A DNA stretch of 64,000 bases from Paraburkholderia dinghuensis (GCF_003837865.1 NZ_RQIS01000004.1:1-64000); one strand, 5' to 3'. Positions 55,151-64,000 are shown, counted from the first letter of the stretch. Numbers and translations: made by a program. Notes: generated by a model from the sequence alone, not told the origin.

Positions 55151-55590
55151 AGGATAGGGCCACGAATCGGGACAAATTCGTACCGATCTAGTCGCAATCC
55201 GAATACATTGCTGAGATACATCGCCAGTGTCGTTAGCCGCCTACCCACGGTGGCCCGACCTGGCTGTTGTCAATATCGAACCACATTATTCCCTCAGAAT
55301 ATGAACGCTGACTGGTTGAGTAGTCACGTTAGCCACGCTTCGCGATGAATTCGGAGGAGTCCTATACCTCTTGGTGCCAGTGTAGCTGGAATATATCTCG
55401 AATGAGCTAAATATAGCGTAATCGTTGTCGAGCAAGCTGTCGGGTTGGTCGTGTTTTCTGCGCGGTGGAGTCCGCAGGCAAGCGGAGCGCAATTTCAATT
55501 CTGTATCGAACAGCGTTCGAGTGGTGTTTGTTTATAAACAATAAATCGGACTGCGAATTACTAAATCGATTAAAAAATGAAGGAATGGAC
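55151..55590. other. AT-richer intergenic region
   Basis: Lower GC than the surroundings, notably 55360-55590. No supported gene. It should carry the promoter of the secreted protease. Confidence 0.4.
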
Positions 55591-57645
55591 GTGATATCAA
55601 TAAAAGTACCAACACTCCTGCGTTGCGTCGTGTCGGTTATTCTGCCGCTAACCATTGCGGCTTGCGGAGGAAGTGGCCAAAACGGCGAAACTTCCGGTGC
55701 AGATGCGATTGGCGCTAGCGCTGAAGCTGATTCCGCGGAAGTAGTAGCGGCAACGAATGCCGCGGCATCGGAAAACGTCTCGCCGGAAATCGCCATGAAA
55801 ATGCGCGCGATCACGGTGCAAGACCAGTCGACAACCGACCGCTTTATCGTCAAGTACAAGGCAAGCAGCCCTGAAGGCAAGGATACTTCCGCGGTTGGAT
55901 CGAAACTGGCCAGACTGAGGTCGGCCTTTCCCGCCAAAGCAAATCACCATCGTCGCCTGGGCATCGGTTCCGATGTCGTCACAACCGAACGAAAGTTGAA
56001 CGCCAGCGATGCCAACGCGTTCATGCGCGCCATCGCGTCGGATCCGGATGTTGAATATGTTGAACCGGATGTTGAGATGACGATCCAGTCGGCACCCAAT
56101 GATCCCTACTATTTCAGGCAGTGGTTTTTGAAGTCCAACCTGACCGATAAGACATCCCCGGGCATTCGTGCGGAGGGAGCATGGGATATAACGAAAGGCC
56201 GCGGATCGATCATCGGAATTGTTGACACGGGTGTCACGAATCACAGCGATTTGAGTGCGAATCTGGTGCCGGGATACATGATCATGGGTGTTGCACCGTC
56301 ACCGGGCGGTTTCGATCCCGGGCTATCAAGCGGATCGTGTGGAATTCCGTGGCACGGCACGCACGTTGCAGGTATTGCCGCGGCGCAGACGAATAACGGC
56401 GTTGGCGTCGCAGGGGTAGCACCCGAGGCAAAAATTCTGCCAGTGAGGTCGTTAGGTACATGCGGAACCGGTTCGTTGGCGGACGTGGCCGACGGCATCA
56501 CCTGGGCCGTCGGCGGCACACTGCCTGGCGTTCCAGTCAACGCTAATCCCGCGACCGTGATCAATCTCAGCCTGGCTCAGAGAAGTACGTGCTCGCAGAC
56601 GATGCAGAACGTGATTGACTTCGCCACGAGTAAAGGTGCCATCGTGGTGGCCGCGGCGGGCAACAGCAAGGAGGATGTCGCACAGTGGCAGCCGGCCAAT
56701 TGTCGAAACGTCATTGCCGTCAGTGGCAGCGATGCCACCTATGGAAGCTGGGTCTCCTCGAATTATGGAGCCGGCGTTGATATCGCGGCTCCGGCAGGCG
56801 ACATCTGGTCGACTTTCAACAGTGGAACCGGGTTGCCGGCCGCCGAAAGCTATTCATATATGTCGGGTACGTCAATGTCGGTCCCGATGGTGAGCGGCGT
56901 CGTCGCACTGGCACAGGCGGTGCTGCCAAAGTCGCTGAGCGTTGCGGAGTTCCGCGCGCTCCTGCAGCAGAGTGCGCAGCCGTTCGCCGCGCCTCCCGAC
57001 CGCGTCCTGGGCCCAGGAATCCTGGATGCGGAAAAGACGGTTGCGGTGGCCAAAAGTGGTGTCATTCCGGTCGCGGCGGACTTCACCTGCGTAGAGGCGG
57101 AGAACCTGATGCAAGTTACATGCACGGATCGATCGACAGCGCGAGGCGGTGTGCCGATTAAAACCTGGTCGTGGAATTTTGGAGAACCGGCGTACCCAGC
57201 GGATCTTGTGAGGTCTGTTTCCGTTACCCCTTATAACAATTACGAATACGCCGGGTTATACACTGTCAGGCTTACCGTGACCGACGCGAATGGCAAAACA
57301 AGTACCTACGCCCGCCCAGTTAATGTTCCGCTACCGCCTGTCGTGGACCTGTCGGCAGGTGTGCCGAAAACGTTCGATAAATTCCCGAACGATATGACTT
57401 ATTTGAGAATCAAGCTCCCGTCTGGCGTAAAGAGCGTGACGATTAAAACGACCTTTGCAGCACCTGATCAGACGGCCTTCATGTATTTGAAGGACTCCCC
57501 GACAAGTACAAATCCTGCTTGCAGGACATATGGTGCCGGACCACTGACTTGCACGGTCAACAATCCTCCAGCAGGCGATTACTATGGAATACTGACCGGA
57601 GTATCGAGAAACTCCGGAACGGTGACCATGAGCTATTCATCTTGA
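55591..57645 (+). CDS. Secreted subtilisin-like serine protease (S8) with PKD and PPC-type domains
   Basis: 684-residue exported peptidase. Lipoprotein-like signal with lipobox TIAACGGS, an inhibitor_I9 propeptide (RFIVKYKASSPEGKD ... DPDVEYVEPD, residues ~85-165), the S8 catalytic domain with Asp212 in IVDTGV, His258 in WHGTHVAG and Ser428 in SGTSMSVP, then a PKD domain (ADFTC...WSWNFGE...GLYTVRLTVTDANG) and a C-terminal PPC-like beta domain. The GTG at 55591 has AAGGA six bases upstream; an ATG at 55585 abuts it directly. Codon usage is more AT-rich than neighbours, suggesting transfer. Confidence 0.9.
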   Translation: MISIKVPTLLRCVVSVILPLTIAACGGSGQNGETSGADAIGASAEADSAEVVAATNAAASENVSPEIAMKMRAITVQDQSTTDRFIVKYKASSPEGKDTSAVGSKLARLRSAFPAKANHHRRLGIGSDVVTTERKLNASDANAFMRAIASDPDVEYVEPDVEMTIQSAPNDPYYFRQWFLKSNLTDKTSPGIRAEGAWDITKGRGSIIGIVDTGVTNHSDLSANLVPGYMIMGVAPSPGGFDPGLSSGSCGIPWHGTHVAGIAAAQTNNGVGVAGVAPEAKILPVRSLGTCGTGSLADVADGITWAVGGTLPGVPVNANPATVINLSLAQRSTCSQTMQNVIDFATSKGAIVVAAAGNSKEDVAQWQPANCRNVIAVSGSDATYGSWVSSNYGAGVDIAAPAGDIWSTFNSGTGLPAAESYSYMSGTSMSVPMVSGVVALAQAVLPKSLSVAEFRALLQQSAQPFAAPPDRVLGPGILDAEKTVAVAKSGVIPVAADFTCVEAENLMQVTCTDRSTARGGVPIKTWSWNFGEPAYPADLVRSVSVTPYNNYEYAGLYTVRLTVTDANGKTSTYARPVNVPLPPVVDLSAGVPKTFDKFPNDMTYLRIKLPSGVKSVTIKTTFAAPDQTAFMYLKDSPTSTNPACRTYGAGPLTCTVNNPPAGDYYGILTGVSRNSGTVTMSYSS

Positions 57646-57776
57646 CGTTTGCCAAAACGTCAGCATGCCCCTTGACACGTACATGCGTATCGGGGGACTG
57701 CCCTTCAAAGTCGCTTTCGTTGCGAAGTCGTCGATTCAACCGTTGAGTTCATAACACATTACGCGCCTCTGTGAAT

Positions 57777-59486
57777 ATGGCGGAACCAGATCACCTACAC
57801 GTTTTGGACTACGAGGCCTGCAAGGTCATCGAGAAGTCGGGTCGGTATCGCGAGGCGCTATCTCGCGTGACGAATCTTCTTGTTTCGGAACCGCTGCACG
57901 TTGAGGCGCTGGAGCTTGCCGCCATCTGCCTGCATAACGTTCAGGAACAGGCAGAGATGGAGAGTGAGCGGACAGGAGGTGACGCCGGAATCGATCTTGC
58001 CGTGGCCTTCAACAACCTGGGTTGCTGGTTCTACGCCGGCAGTCAGGTTGTGCTGGCCGAGCAGGCTTACCGGCGGGCCCTGAACTTGAGACCAGACTCG
58101 CCGGACGTCATGACGAATCTCGGAATCGTCTTGAAAGCTCAACATCGCGAACCGGAGGCCGAATCGATCTTGCTGGCGGCGCTGGAAATTGCGCCAGCCG
58201 ATGCGCGTGCGCATAACAGCTACGGGCTCGTACTCTGGAAGCTCAAGCGCCTTGCCCAGGCGGAAAAGGAATACCGCGAGGCGATTAGACTCAAACCAGA
58301 TTTCCGGGACGCCTATAACAACCTGGGTCTGCTATTGCTGGAACTGAACAGGCCAGATGAGGCCGAGGTTGCGATCCGGCGCGCACTATCCCTCGACGAT
58401 ACGACCCCCGAGGCTTACAACAACCTGGGAAACTCACTGCGGCAACAAGGCCGGACGTCGGAGTCTATCGCCGCATACCGTCAGGCGTTGGCATTACGGC
58501 CCGGATATGTGGCCGCAAAGGCGAATCTGGCGCACTCACTGTTAAGTATCGGGGAATACAAGGAAGGCTGGGCGTTGTATGAATCACGTCACGACGCGGC
58601 TATGGGCACGCATTTTACTGAGGCTCCTCGCGTACCCTGGCCGAGATGGCGCGGTGAGCCGCTTGCCGGGAAATCGCTGCTAGTCTGGCCGGAGCAGGGC
58701 TACGGGGACGTCCTTCAATTCTGCCGTTATCTGCCGCTGCTAAAAGCGAGCGGTGCAGATCAGTTAGGGATCGTTTGTCCACCCGTGCTGCAGCGCTTGT
58801 TCGGCAGTCTCGAAGGCGTTGATGCTGTTTATCCGATGGACGGAAAGTCGCATATTCCGCGGCACGACCATTGGTGTTTCGTCATGAGTTTGCCGTACTT
58901 CTTCGGCACGACCGTTGAGACCATTCCGGCAACGATGCCTTATCTTCGTCCTCCTGAGGGTCTGGCGACAGAGTGGAAGCGCAGATTGCCCTCCGGAGGC
59001 TTCAAGGTCGGTCTGGTCTGGGCAGGAAATCCGCGCCTGCACACGCCTGCGTCAAATGCAGTTGACCAGCGCCGCTCCATGTCGTCGCGAATGTTCGTGC
59101 CCATCCTGCAGACGCCGGGCGTGACCTTCGTCAGCCTGCAAAAGGGCGAAACGGCACAGCGGCAGATTCACGAGCTTCCGCGAGATGTACGGCCGCTTGA
59201 CCTGATGGACGATGTTCAGGATTTCGCGGACACCGCAGCGATCGTCGAATGCCTCGATCTGGTGATTACCGTCGATACATCGATCGCACACCTTGCAGGT
59301 GCGCTGAACAAGCCTGTCTGGATCCTGTCGCGCTATGACTCGTGCTGGCGCTGGCTATGCGACCGGGACGACTCTCCGTGGTATCCGCGCGCACGTCTGT
59401 TCCGTCAAATCGAGCCGGGTAACTGGGATGAAGTGGTAGGGCGCGTTGCCAATGCGCTTGCGTGTCTTCCCAAACCCACGGTGTGA
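57777..59486 (+). CDS. TPR-repeat protein with glycosyltransferase-like C-terminal domain
   Basis: 569-residue fusion. Residues ~10-270 contain about five to six TPR units (NNLGCWFYAGSQVVLAEQAY, TNLGIVLKAQHREPEAESI, NNLGLLLLELNRPDEAEVAI, NNLGNSLRQQGRTSESIAAY). The C-terminal ~280 residues have a GT-B-like fold resembling the heptosyltransferase/ADP-glycosyltransferase group: LLVWPEQGYGDVLQFCRYLP, VGLVWAGNP and DLVITVDTSIAHLAGALNKPVWIL. Proteins of this layout are thought to modify surface glycans or proteins. Start: an ATG at 57777, with GTG at 57771 also possible; no Shine-Dalgarno sequence is seen. It lies 131 bp after the protease gene. Confidence 0.82.
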   Translation: MAEPDHLHVLDYEACKVIEKSGRYREALSRVTNLLVSEPLHVEALELAAICLHNVQEQAEMESERTGGDAGIDLAVAFNNLGCWFYAGSQVVLAEQAYRRALNLRPDSPDVMTNLGIVLKAQHREPEAESILLAALEIAPADARAHNSYGLVLWKLKRLAQAEKEYREAIRLKPDFRDAYNNLGLLLLELNRPDEAEVAIRRALSLDDTTPEAYNNLGNSLRQQGRTSESIAAYRQALALRPGYVAAKANLAHSLLSIGEYKEGWALYESRHDAAMGTHFTEAPRVPWPRWRGEPLAGKSLLVWPEQGYGDVLQFCRYLPLLKASGADQLGIVCPPVLQRLFGSLEGVDAVYPMDGKSHIPRHDHWCFVMSLPYFFGTTVETIPATMPYLRPPEGLATEWKRRLPSGGFKVGLVWAGNPRLHTPASNAVDQRRSMSSRMFVPILQTPGVTFVSLQKGETAQRQIHELPRDVRPLDLMDDVQDFADTAAIVECLDLVITVDTSIAHLAGALNKPVWILSRYDSCWRWLCDRDDSPWYPRARLFRQIEPGNWDEVVGRVANALACLPKPTV

Positions 59487-59546
59487 ATTTGAACGTGCGT
59501 GGCCGCGCAGCGCGACGCGCGGTGAAAAACCAGATGGGCCCGTGTT

Positions 59547-60242
59547 TTATCCGGCGAGCGCCCAATCGACTGCCGCCTGCGCATGCAGCGCGGTGGTATC
59601 GAACACCGGCAACGCCGAATCGTCGGGGCCGATTAGCAGCGTGATTTCCGTGCAACCGAGGATTACGGCTTGCGCCCCGCGCGCCTTCAGGTCTTCGATT
59701 ACGCGCTGATAGACGTTCCGCGACTGCGCTGTCACGACGCCGTGACATAGCTCTTCGTAGATGATGCGATGCACGTCCGCGCGATCGCGCTCGCCGGGCG
59801 CCACCGCTTCGATGCCGTGGTGGCCGCGCAGGCGTCCCACGTAGAAGTCCTGCTCCATCGTGTAGCGTGTGCCGAGCAGGCCCGCACGCGTCACGCCGGC
59901 CGCCTTGAGTGCCGCTCCGGTCGGATCGGCGATATGCAAAAACGGAATCGAAATCGCGGCTTCGATCGATGCGCACACGCGATGCATCGTATTCGTCGCG
60001 AGCAGCACGATTTCCGCGCCACCGCGTTCGAGTTGCGTGGCGGCCTCGGCCATCTGTACGCCGAGCGCGTCCCACGTTCCCGCACGCTGGTGTTCCTCAA
60101 TGTCGGCGAAATCGACGGTCAACATCAGGCTTCGCGCGTTATGGTGCCCGCCAAGACGCGTCTTGGCGTAGCGGTTCAGTAGCCGGTAATACTCGGCGGA
60201 CGATTCCCAGCTCATCCCGCCAATCACGCCGATCGTCTTCAT
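59547..60242 (-). CDS. Aspartate/glutamate racemase-family protein (YgeA-like)
   Basis: 231-residue Asp/Glu racemase fold. Starts KTIGVIGGMSWESSAEYYRL, typical of the YgeA-like branch. The first catalytic position is Thr in ATNTMHR, the second is Cys in LGCTEITLL; this Thr/Cys pair, instead of Cys/Cys, is what I recall for E. coli YgeA, an enzyme with L-to-D bias. GGGGAGCGATC precedes the ATG at 60242. Possible roles are D-amino-acid formation or L-amino-acid disposal. Confidence 0.88.
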   Translation of the reverse strand: MKTIGVIGGMSWESSAEYYRLLNRYAKTRLGGHHNARSLMLTVDFADIEEHQRAGTWDALGVQMAEAATQLERGGAEIVLLATNTMHRVCASIEAAISIPFLHIADPTGAALKAAGVTRAGLLGTRYTMEQDFYVGRLRGHHGIEAVAPGERDRADVHRIIYEELCHGVVTAQSRNVYQRVIEDLKARGAQAVILGCTEITLLIGPDDSALPVFDTTALHAQAAVDWALAG

Positions 60243-60365
60243 GATCGCTCCCCGTTTCGCAACTATCATCGACCGGCCCAGTATAGGCGCGCATCCGACC
60301 CTGAACAGGTACGGAATGCCGTCACCTTGGCGGTACGGATCAGGGGCAGATCATGGACAGTTCTC

Positions 60366-60394
60366 TTGATAAAAACACTGTATTTTTGTACAGT
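60366..60394 (+). promoter_or_regulatory. LexA-controlled promoter of dinB
   Basis: SOS box CTGTATTTTTGTACAG (60378-60393) fits CTGT-N8-ACAG exactly. It is embedded in a promoter with TTGATA (60366-60371), 17-bp spacer and TACAGT (60389-60394). Transcription would begin near 60401. Confidence 0.9.
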
Positions 60395-60403
60395 ATTGTC
60401 ACT

Positions 60404-61543
60404 TTGAACGCGCCATCTTCCGCCTCGTCGAAGTCAGACGCAAACAGCGCCACTCGCAAGATCATTCACTGCGACTGCGACTGTTTCTACGCATCGGTCG
60501 AAATGCGCGACGATCCGTCGTTGCGCGGGCGTCCGCTTGCGGTCGGCGGTCGGCCCGACCAGCGCGGAGTCATCGCGACGTGCAATTACGAGGCACGGCG
60601 CTTTGGCATTCATTCGGCGATGTCGTCGGCGATGGCGATGCGCAAGTGTCCGGATTTGCTGATCTTGCCCACGGCGATGGAAAAGTATCGCGTCGCATCG
60701 CGGCAGATCATGGCGATCTATCGCGACTACACGCCTCACGTGGAGCCGCTCTCGCTCGACGAGGCCTATCTCGACGTCACGCACACCACGCGCTGCAAGG
60801 GCAGTGCGACGCTGATCGCGCAGGAGATCCGCGAACGCGTGCGAGCGACGGTGGGCGTGACGGTCTCGGCGGGCGTCGCGCCGAACAAGTTCATCGCGAA
60901 GATCGCCTCCGACTGGAACAAGCCGGACGGCCTTTTCGTCGTGCGTCCGCACGAGGTCGATGCGTTCGTGGCCGCGCTGCCGGTGCGCAAGATTCATGGT
61001 GTCGGCAAGGTCACTGCTGCGAAACTCGAAAAACTCGGGCTTTCGACGTGCGCGCAGTTGCGCACCTGGTCGCTGATCGATCTGCACCGCCAGTTCGGTG
61101 TGTTCGGCAAGCGCCTCTACGAACTGTCGCGCGGTCAGGACGAGCGTCCCGTACTGGCGGACCAGGAGCGCAAATCGGTTAGCGTCGAGACGACCTACGT
61201 GAACGATCTGCTCACGCTCGAAGCGTGCAGCGATGCGCTCAAGCTGCTCGCCATGCAGCTCGACGCGCGCATCGAACGGGCAGGCTGCGCACACGCGGTG
61301 CGCAAGCTTTTTGTGAAGGTCCGCTTCGCGAATTTCGAGCGCACGACGGTCGAGTGTGTCGGCGATGCGACCGATCTGCCGACGTTCCTGGCGCTGCTCG
61401 AAAAGGGCCTCGCGCGGCGCAAGCAGGCGGTGCGTCTGCTCGGTGTGGGCGTGCGGCTCGAGGAGGACAAGCCGGCCTTGCGTGGCCAGTTTGCGCTGTT
61501 CGACAAGGATCCCGACGAGGACGCTCTCGAACCCGATGCATAG
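60404..61543 (+). CDS. dinB: DNA polymerase IV (DinB), SOS-regulated
   Basis: Y-family translesion polymerase, about 379 residues. Catalytic acidic motifs are in HCDCDCFYASVE and PLSLDEAYLDVT; the thumb helix-hairpin-helix VRKIHGVGKVTAAKLEKLG and the little-finger domain follow, but no C-terminal beta-clamp motif is obvious beyond QFALFDKD. An ATG at 60353 is in frame, but its first codons run through a LexA box and promoter, so the protein probably starts at TTG 60404. If translation does begin at 60353 the product has 396 residues. Confidence 0.92.
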   Translation: MNAPSSASSKSDANSATRKIIHCDCDCFYASVEMRDDPSLRGRPLAVGGRPDQRGVIATCNYEARRFGIHSAMSSAMAMRKCPDLLILPTAMEKYRVASRQIMAIYRDYTPHVEPLSLDEAYLDVTHTTRCKGSATLIAQEIRERVRATVGVTVSAGVAPNKFIAKIASDWNKPDGLFVVRPHEVDAFVAALPVRKIHGVGKVTAAKLEKLGLSTCAQLRTWSLIDLHRQFGVFGKRLYELSRGQDERPVLADQERKSVSVETTYVNDLLTLEACSDALKLLAMQLDARIERAGCAHAVRKLFVKVRFANFERTTVECVGDATDLPTFLALLEKGLARRKQAVRLLGVGVRLEEDKPALRGQFALFDKDPDEDALEPDA

Positions 61544-61608
61544 GCGGCGTCGCGCTGGCGTTGCTTTTCCGGCGCCGATAGAATCGGCGCAACGAGGAGG
61601 AGCCGTTC

Positions 61609-62895
61609 ATGGACCTGATCATCCGCCGCGCCGTGCTCGCGCATGGACATCCCGATAGCCATCCCACGGTCGACATCGGTATCGACGCGGGCCGTATCGC
61701 CGCCGTCGAGCCGCAACTGGTGGCGCAGGCGCGCGAGGAGATCGACGCTGCGGGCGCGCTTGTCATGGCGCCATTCGTGGACGCGCACTTTCACATGGAC
61801 GCCACGCTCTCGTATGGCCTGCCGCGCGTGAACGCGTCGGGGACGCTGCTCGAGGGCATCGCGCTGTGGGGCGAACTTAAACCGCATCTCACGCAGGAGG
61901 CGCTGGTCGATCGCGCGCTGGAGTACTGCGACTGGGCCGTCGCGCGCGGGCTGCTCGCGATCCGCAGTCATGTGGATGTCTGCGACGAACGGCTCCTGGC
62001 CGTCGAGGCGCTGCTGGAGGTCAAACGCCGCGTCGCGCCGTATCTCGACCTGCAACTGGTGGCGTTTCCGCAAGACGGTTTGCTACGCAGCGCCGGCGCG
62101 TTCGATAACCTTAAACGCGCGATCGCGATGGGCGTCGACGTCGTGGGCGGGATTCCGCACTTCGAACGCACGATGGCCGACGGCGCCGAATCCGTGCGGC
62201 TGCTTTGCGAATTCGCGGCCCAAAAGGGCCTGCGCGTGGACATGCATTGTGACGAGTCCGACGATCCGCTCTCGCGCCACATCGAAACGCTCGCCGCGCA
62301 AACGTACCGGCTCGGTCTGGCTGGCCGCGTCGCGGGCTCGCATCTCACGTCGATGCATTCGATGGACAACTACTACGTGAGCAAGCTACTGCCGCTGATG
62401 CGTGAGGCCGGCGTTGCGGCAATCGCGAATCCGCTTATCAACATCACGCTGCAAGGTCGTTCGGACACCTATCCGAAGCGGCGGGGCATGACGCGCGTCC
62501 CCGAGCTGATGGCCGCGGGCATCGACGTTGCATTCGGCCACGACTGCGTGATGGACCCGTGGTACAGCTTCGGTTCGGGCGACATGCTGGAGGTCGCACA
62601 GATGGGGTTGCACGTCGCGCAGATGACCGGCGTGGCTGCATCCCGTGCGTGCTTTGATGCGGTCACCGTGAATCCGGCGAAGATTCTCGGCCTTGAAGGA
62701 TATGGCATCGCGCCCGGCTGCGCGGCGAATTGCGTCGTGCTCGATGCGCGCGATCCTGTCGAGGCGATCCGTCTGCGTGCGACGCGACTCGCCGTGGTGA
62801 GCCGGGGCAGGGTGGTGAGCCGTCAGCCCGCGCAGCGCTCGGCGCTCGCGCTTGAGGGGCGGCCCGCAAGCGTCGATTTCAGGCTGCATCGCTAG
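61609..62895 (+). CDS. codA: Cytosine deaminase-like amidohydrolase
   Basis: 428-residue metal-dependent amidohydrolase, close to E. coli CodA over its whole length. The metal-binding HxH is FVDAHFHMD, followed by RSHVDVCDERL, the catalytic VDMHCDESDDPLSRH, SHLTSMHS and FGHDCVMDPWYSFG (metal-binding Asp). CodA deaminates cytosine to uracil and ammonia; some relatives prefer isoguanine or creatinine, so the substrate is probable, not certain. No codB permease is adjacent. GAGGAGGAGCC precedes the ATG. Confidence 0.9.
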   Translation: MDLIIRRAVLAHGHPDSHPTVDIGIDAGRIAAVEPQLVAQAREEIDAAGALVMAPFVDAHFHMDATLSYGLPRVNASGTLLEGIALWGELKPHLTQEALVDRALEYCDWAVARGLLAIRSHVDVCDERLLAVEALLEVKRRVAPYLDLQLVAFPQDGLLRSAGAFDNLKRAIAMGVDVVGGIPHFERTMADGAESVRLLCEFAAQKGLRVDMHCDESDDPLSRHIETLAAQTYRLGLAGRVAGSHLTSMHSMDNYYVSKLLPLMREAGVAAIANPLINITLQGRSDTYPKRRGMTRVPELMAAGIDVAFGHDCVMDPWYSFGSGDMLEVAQMGLHVAQMTGVAASRACFDAVTVNPAKILGLEGYGIAPGCAANCVVLDARDPVEAIRLRATRLAVVSRGRVVSRQPAQRSALALEGRPASVDFRLHR

Positions 62896-62907
62896 CCCGG
62901 CACACAG

Positions 62908-62949
62908 AAAAAACCGCGCAGGGGGCAAGCCCGTGCGCGGTTCGTTTTC
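62908..62949. terminator. Bidirectional terminator (codA / prlC)
   Basis: AACCGCGCA / TGCGCGGTT (62912-62920 and 62934-62942) with an inner GGGC/GCCC pairing; T-run TTTTTT on the minus strand and CGTTTTC on the plus strand. Confidence 0.88.
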
Positions 62950-62967
62950 AGGTCGAGCTACACCCGA

Positions 62968-64000
62968 TCAGTGCTGCGCCGGCGGCTCTTCCATACCGTT
63001 GTGACGCAGCAGTGCGTCGATGCTTGGCTCGCGTCCGCGGAACGCCTTGAACGATTCCATCGCCGGGCGGCTGCCGCCCACTTCCAGAATCTCCTTGCGA
63101 TAGCGCGTGCCGGTAGCCGCGTCGAGCACGCTCGACTTTGCCGCCTGCGCCGCTTCCTCGAATGCGGCATAGGCATCGGCGGAAAGCACTTCGGCCCACT
63201 TGTAGCTGTAGTAACCCGCCGCGTAGCCACCCGCGAAAATATGGCTGAACGTGTTCGGCCAGCGCGAGAACGCAGCCTGCGGGATGACGTGATAGCGCGC
63301 GTTGATTTCGCGCGCGAGGTCGTTCACGCTCTTGCCCGCCGATGCTTCGAAGTCGACGTGCAGCGCCATGTCGAACATCGAGAACACGATCTGGCGCAGC
63401 GTGCCAAGGCCGCTCTGGAAGTTCTTCGCTGCGAGCATCTTGTCGAACAGTTCGCGCGGCAGCGGTTTAGCCGTGTCGACATGCGAACTCATTTCGCGCA
63501 GCACGTCCCACTCCCAGCAGAAGTTTTCCATGAACTGCGAGGGCAGTTCGACGGCATCCCACTCGACACCGTTGATGCCCGACACGGCAAGTTCGTCCAC
63601 TCGCGTGAGCATGTGATGCAGGCCGTGGCCGAATTCATGGAACAGCGTGATGACTTCGTCGTGCGTGAAGCACGCGGGCTTGCCACCGACTGGCGCGGAG
63701 AAATTGCAGGTGAGATACGCGACCGGCGTCTGCACCCCGTTGCCTTCGAGTTTGCGGCGCGAGCGCGCGTCGTCCATCCACGCGCCGCCGCGCTTGCCTT
63801 CGCGTGCGTAAAGGTCGAGATAGAACTGCGCGACGAGCGTGCCGTCGGTGTTTTCCACGCGGAAAAAACGCACGTCCGGATGCCACACGGGCGCGCTGTC
63901 GTCGCGGATGCGAACGCCGAAGAGCGCCTCCGTGACCTTGAAGAGTCCCCGCAGCACGAAGTCTTCGGGGAAGTACTGCTTCACTTCGTTTTCGGAGAAC
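62968..64000 (-). CDS. prlC: Oligopeptidase A (M3 metallopeptidase), 5' end outside the window
   Basis: C-terminal ~344 residues of a cytosolic zinc oligopeptidase that degrades short peptides and cleaved signal peptides. The zinc motif HEFGHGLHH is intact and is followed by GVEWDAVELPSQFMENFCWE, the second zinc-ligand region, and FAGGYAAGYYSYKWAEVLSADA. The frame is open to the window edge (…FSENEVKQYFP), so the start is missing. The protein ends NGMEEPPAQH, and a terminator follows. OpdA/PrlC is normally about 680-700 residues. Confidence 0.93.
   Translation of the reverse strand, partial: FSENEVKQYFPEDFVLRGLFKVTEALFGVRIRDDSAPVWHPDVRFFRVENTDGTLVAQFYLDLYAREGKRGGAWMDDARSRRKLEGNGVQTPVAYLTCNFSAPVGGKPACFTHDEVITLFHEFGHGLHHMLTRVDELAVSGINGVEWDAVELPSQFMENFCWEWDVLREMSSHVDTAKPLPRELFDKMLAAKNFQSGLGTLRQIVFSMFDMALHVDFEASAGKSVNDLAREINARYHVIPQAAFSRWPNTFSHIFAGGYAAGYYSYKWAEVLSADAYAAFEEAAQAAKSSVLDAATGTRYRKEILEVGGSRPAMESFKAFRGREPSIDALLRHNGMEEPPAQH

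Overview
The window is a GC-rich (roughly 60-65% by eye), densely coded bacterial chromosome segment. Gene content, protein sequences and promoter style point to a betaproteobacterium of the Burkholderiaceae, most likely Paraburkholderia or a close relative. The indicators are an xylAB-FGH operon, a DUF2844/DUF3443 pair, a thiC with a TPP riboswitch, an argA-yggX/hrpA divergon, glnA-ntrB-ntrC and a Burkholderia-type initiator tRNA. This is inferred from protein character alone, because no database was consulted.

Layout. 0.3-7.3 kb: a complete D-xylose catabolism and uptake operon (xylA, xylB, xylF, xylG, xylH) closed by a strong terminator. 7.6-14.5 kb: cell-envelope genes (small lipoproteins, the DUF2844/DUF3443 pair, BamC, the L-lactate permease). 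14.6-17.7 kb: thiC with its TPP riboswitch, then rnk, whose leader carries five tandem 49-bp palindromic repeats. 18.1-22.7 kb: two transporters, a phosphodiesterase and a LacI-type regulator with its own palindromic operator. 22.76-23.13 kb: a tRNA-Leu(UAA) gene split in the anticodon by a 282-nt group I intron. 23.1-28 kb: a gene-poor, partly AT-richer accessory stretch next to that tRNA, with a frameshifted DNA-methyltransferase remnant, an orphan PPC-type lipoprotein and small secreted proteins. 28-43.6 kb: core-like genes (a RclA-like flavoprotein, a cupin, a phosphoesterase, yggX-argA, hrpA, gdhA, a beta-propeller protein, a fatty acid hydroxylase, an EI24 protein, a molybdopterin-binding protein, a rhodanese). 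43.9-48.6 kb: the nitrogen-control locus glnA-ntrB-ntrC with a sigma-54 promoter and three NtrC-like sites. 48.7-55.1 kb: a prolyl-oligopeptidase, exonuclease III, a nitronate monooxygenase facing a PadR regulator across a perfect 16+16 palindrome, the initiator tRNA-fMet and two redox-type proteins. 55.2-59.5 kb: a more AT-rich pair, a secreted subtilisin-like protease and a TPR/glycosyltransferase-like protein. 59.5-64 kb: an amino-acid racemase, SOS-controlled dinB, a cytosine deaminase and the 3' part of oligopeptidase A, which runs off the window.

The most unusual items are the split tRNA-Leu(UAA) with a cyanobacterial-type group I intron; an interspersed 34-bp hairpin repeat that sits directly upstream of the Shine-Dalgarno sequence of three unrelated genes and is tandemly amplified at rnk; and the argA/hrpA divergon, where a self-complementary -10 box lies so close to both start codons that both messages may be leaderless. 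Regulatory sequence is unusually readable: a TPP riboswitch, an SOS box, sigma-54/NtrC sites, LacI and PadR palindromes and an FNR-type box.
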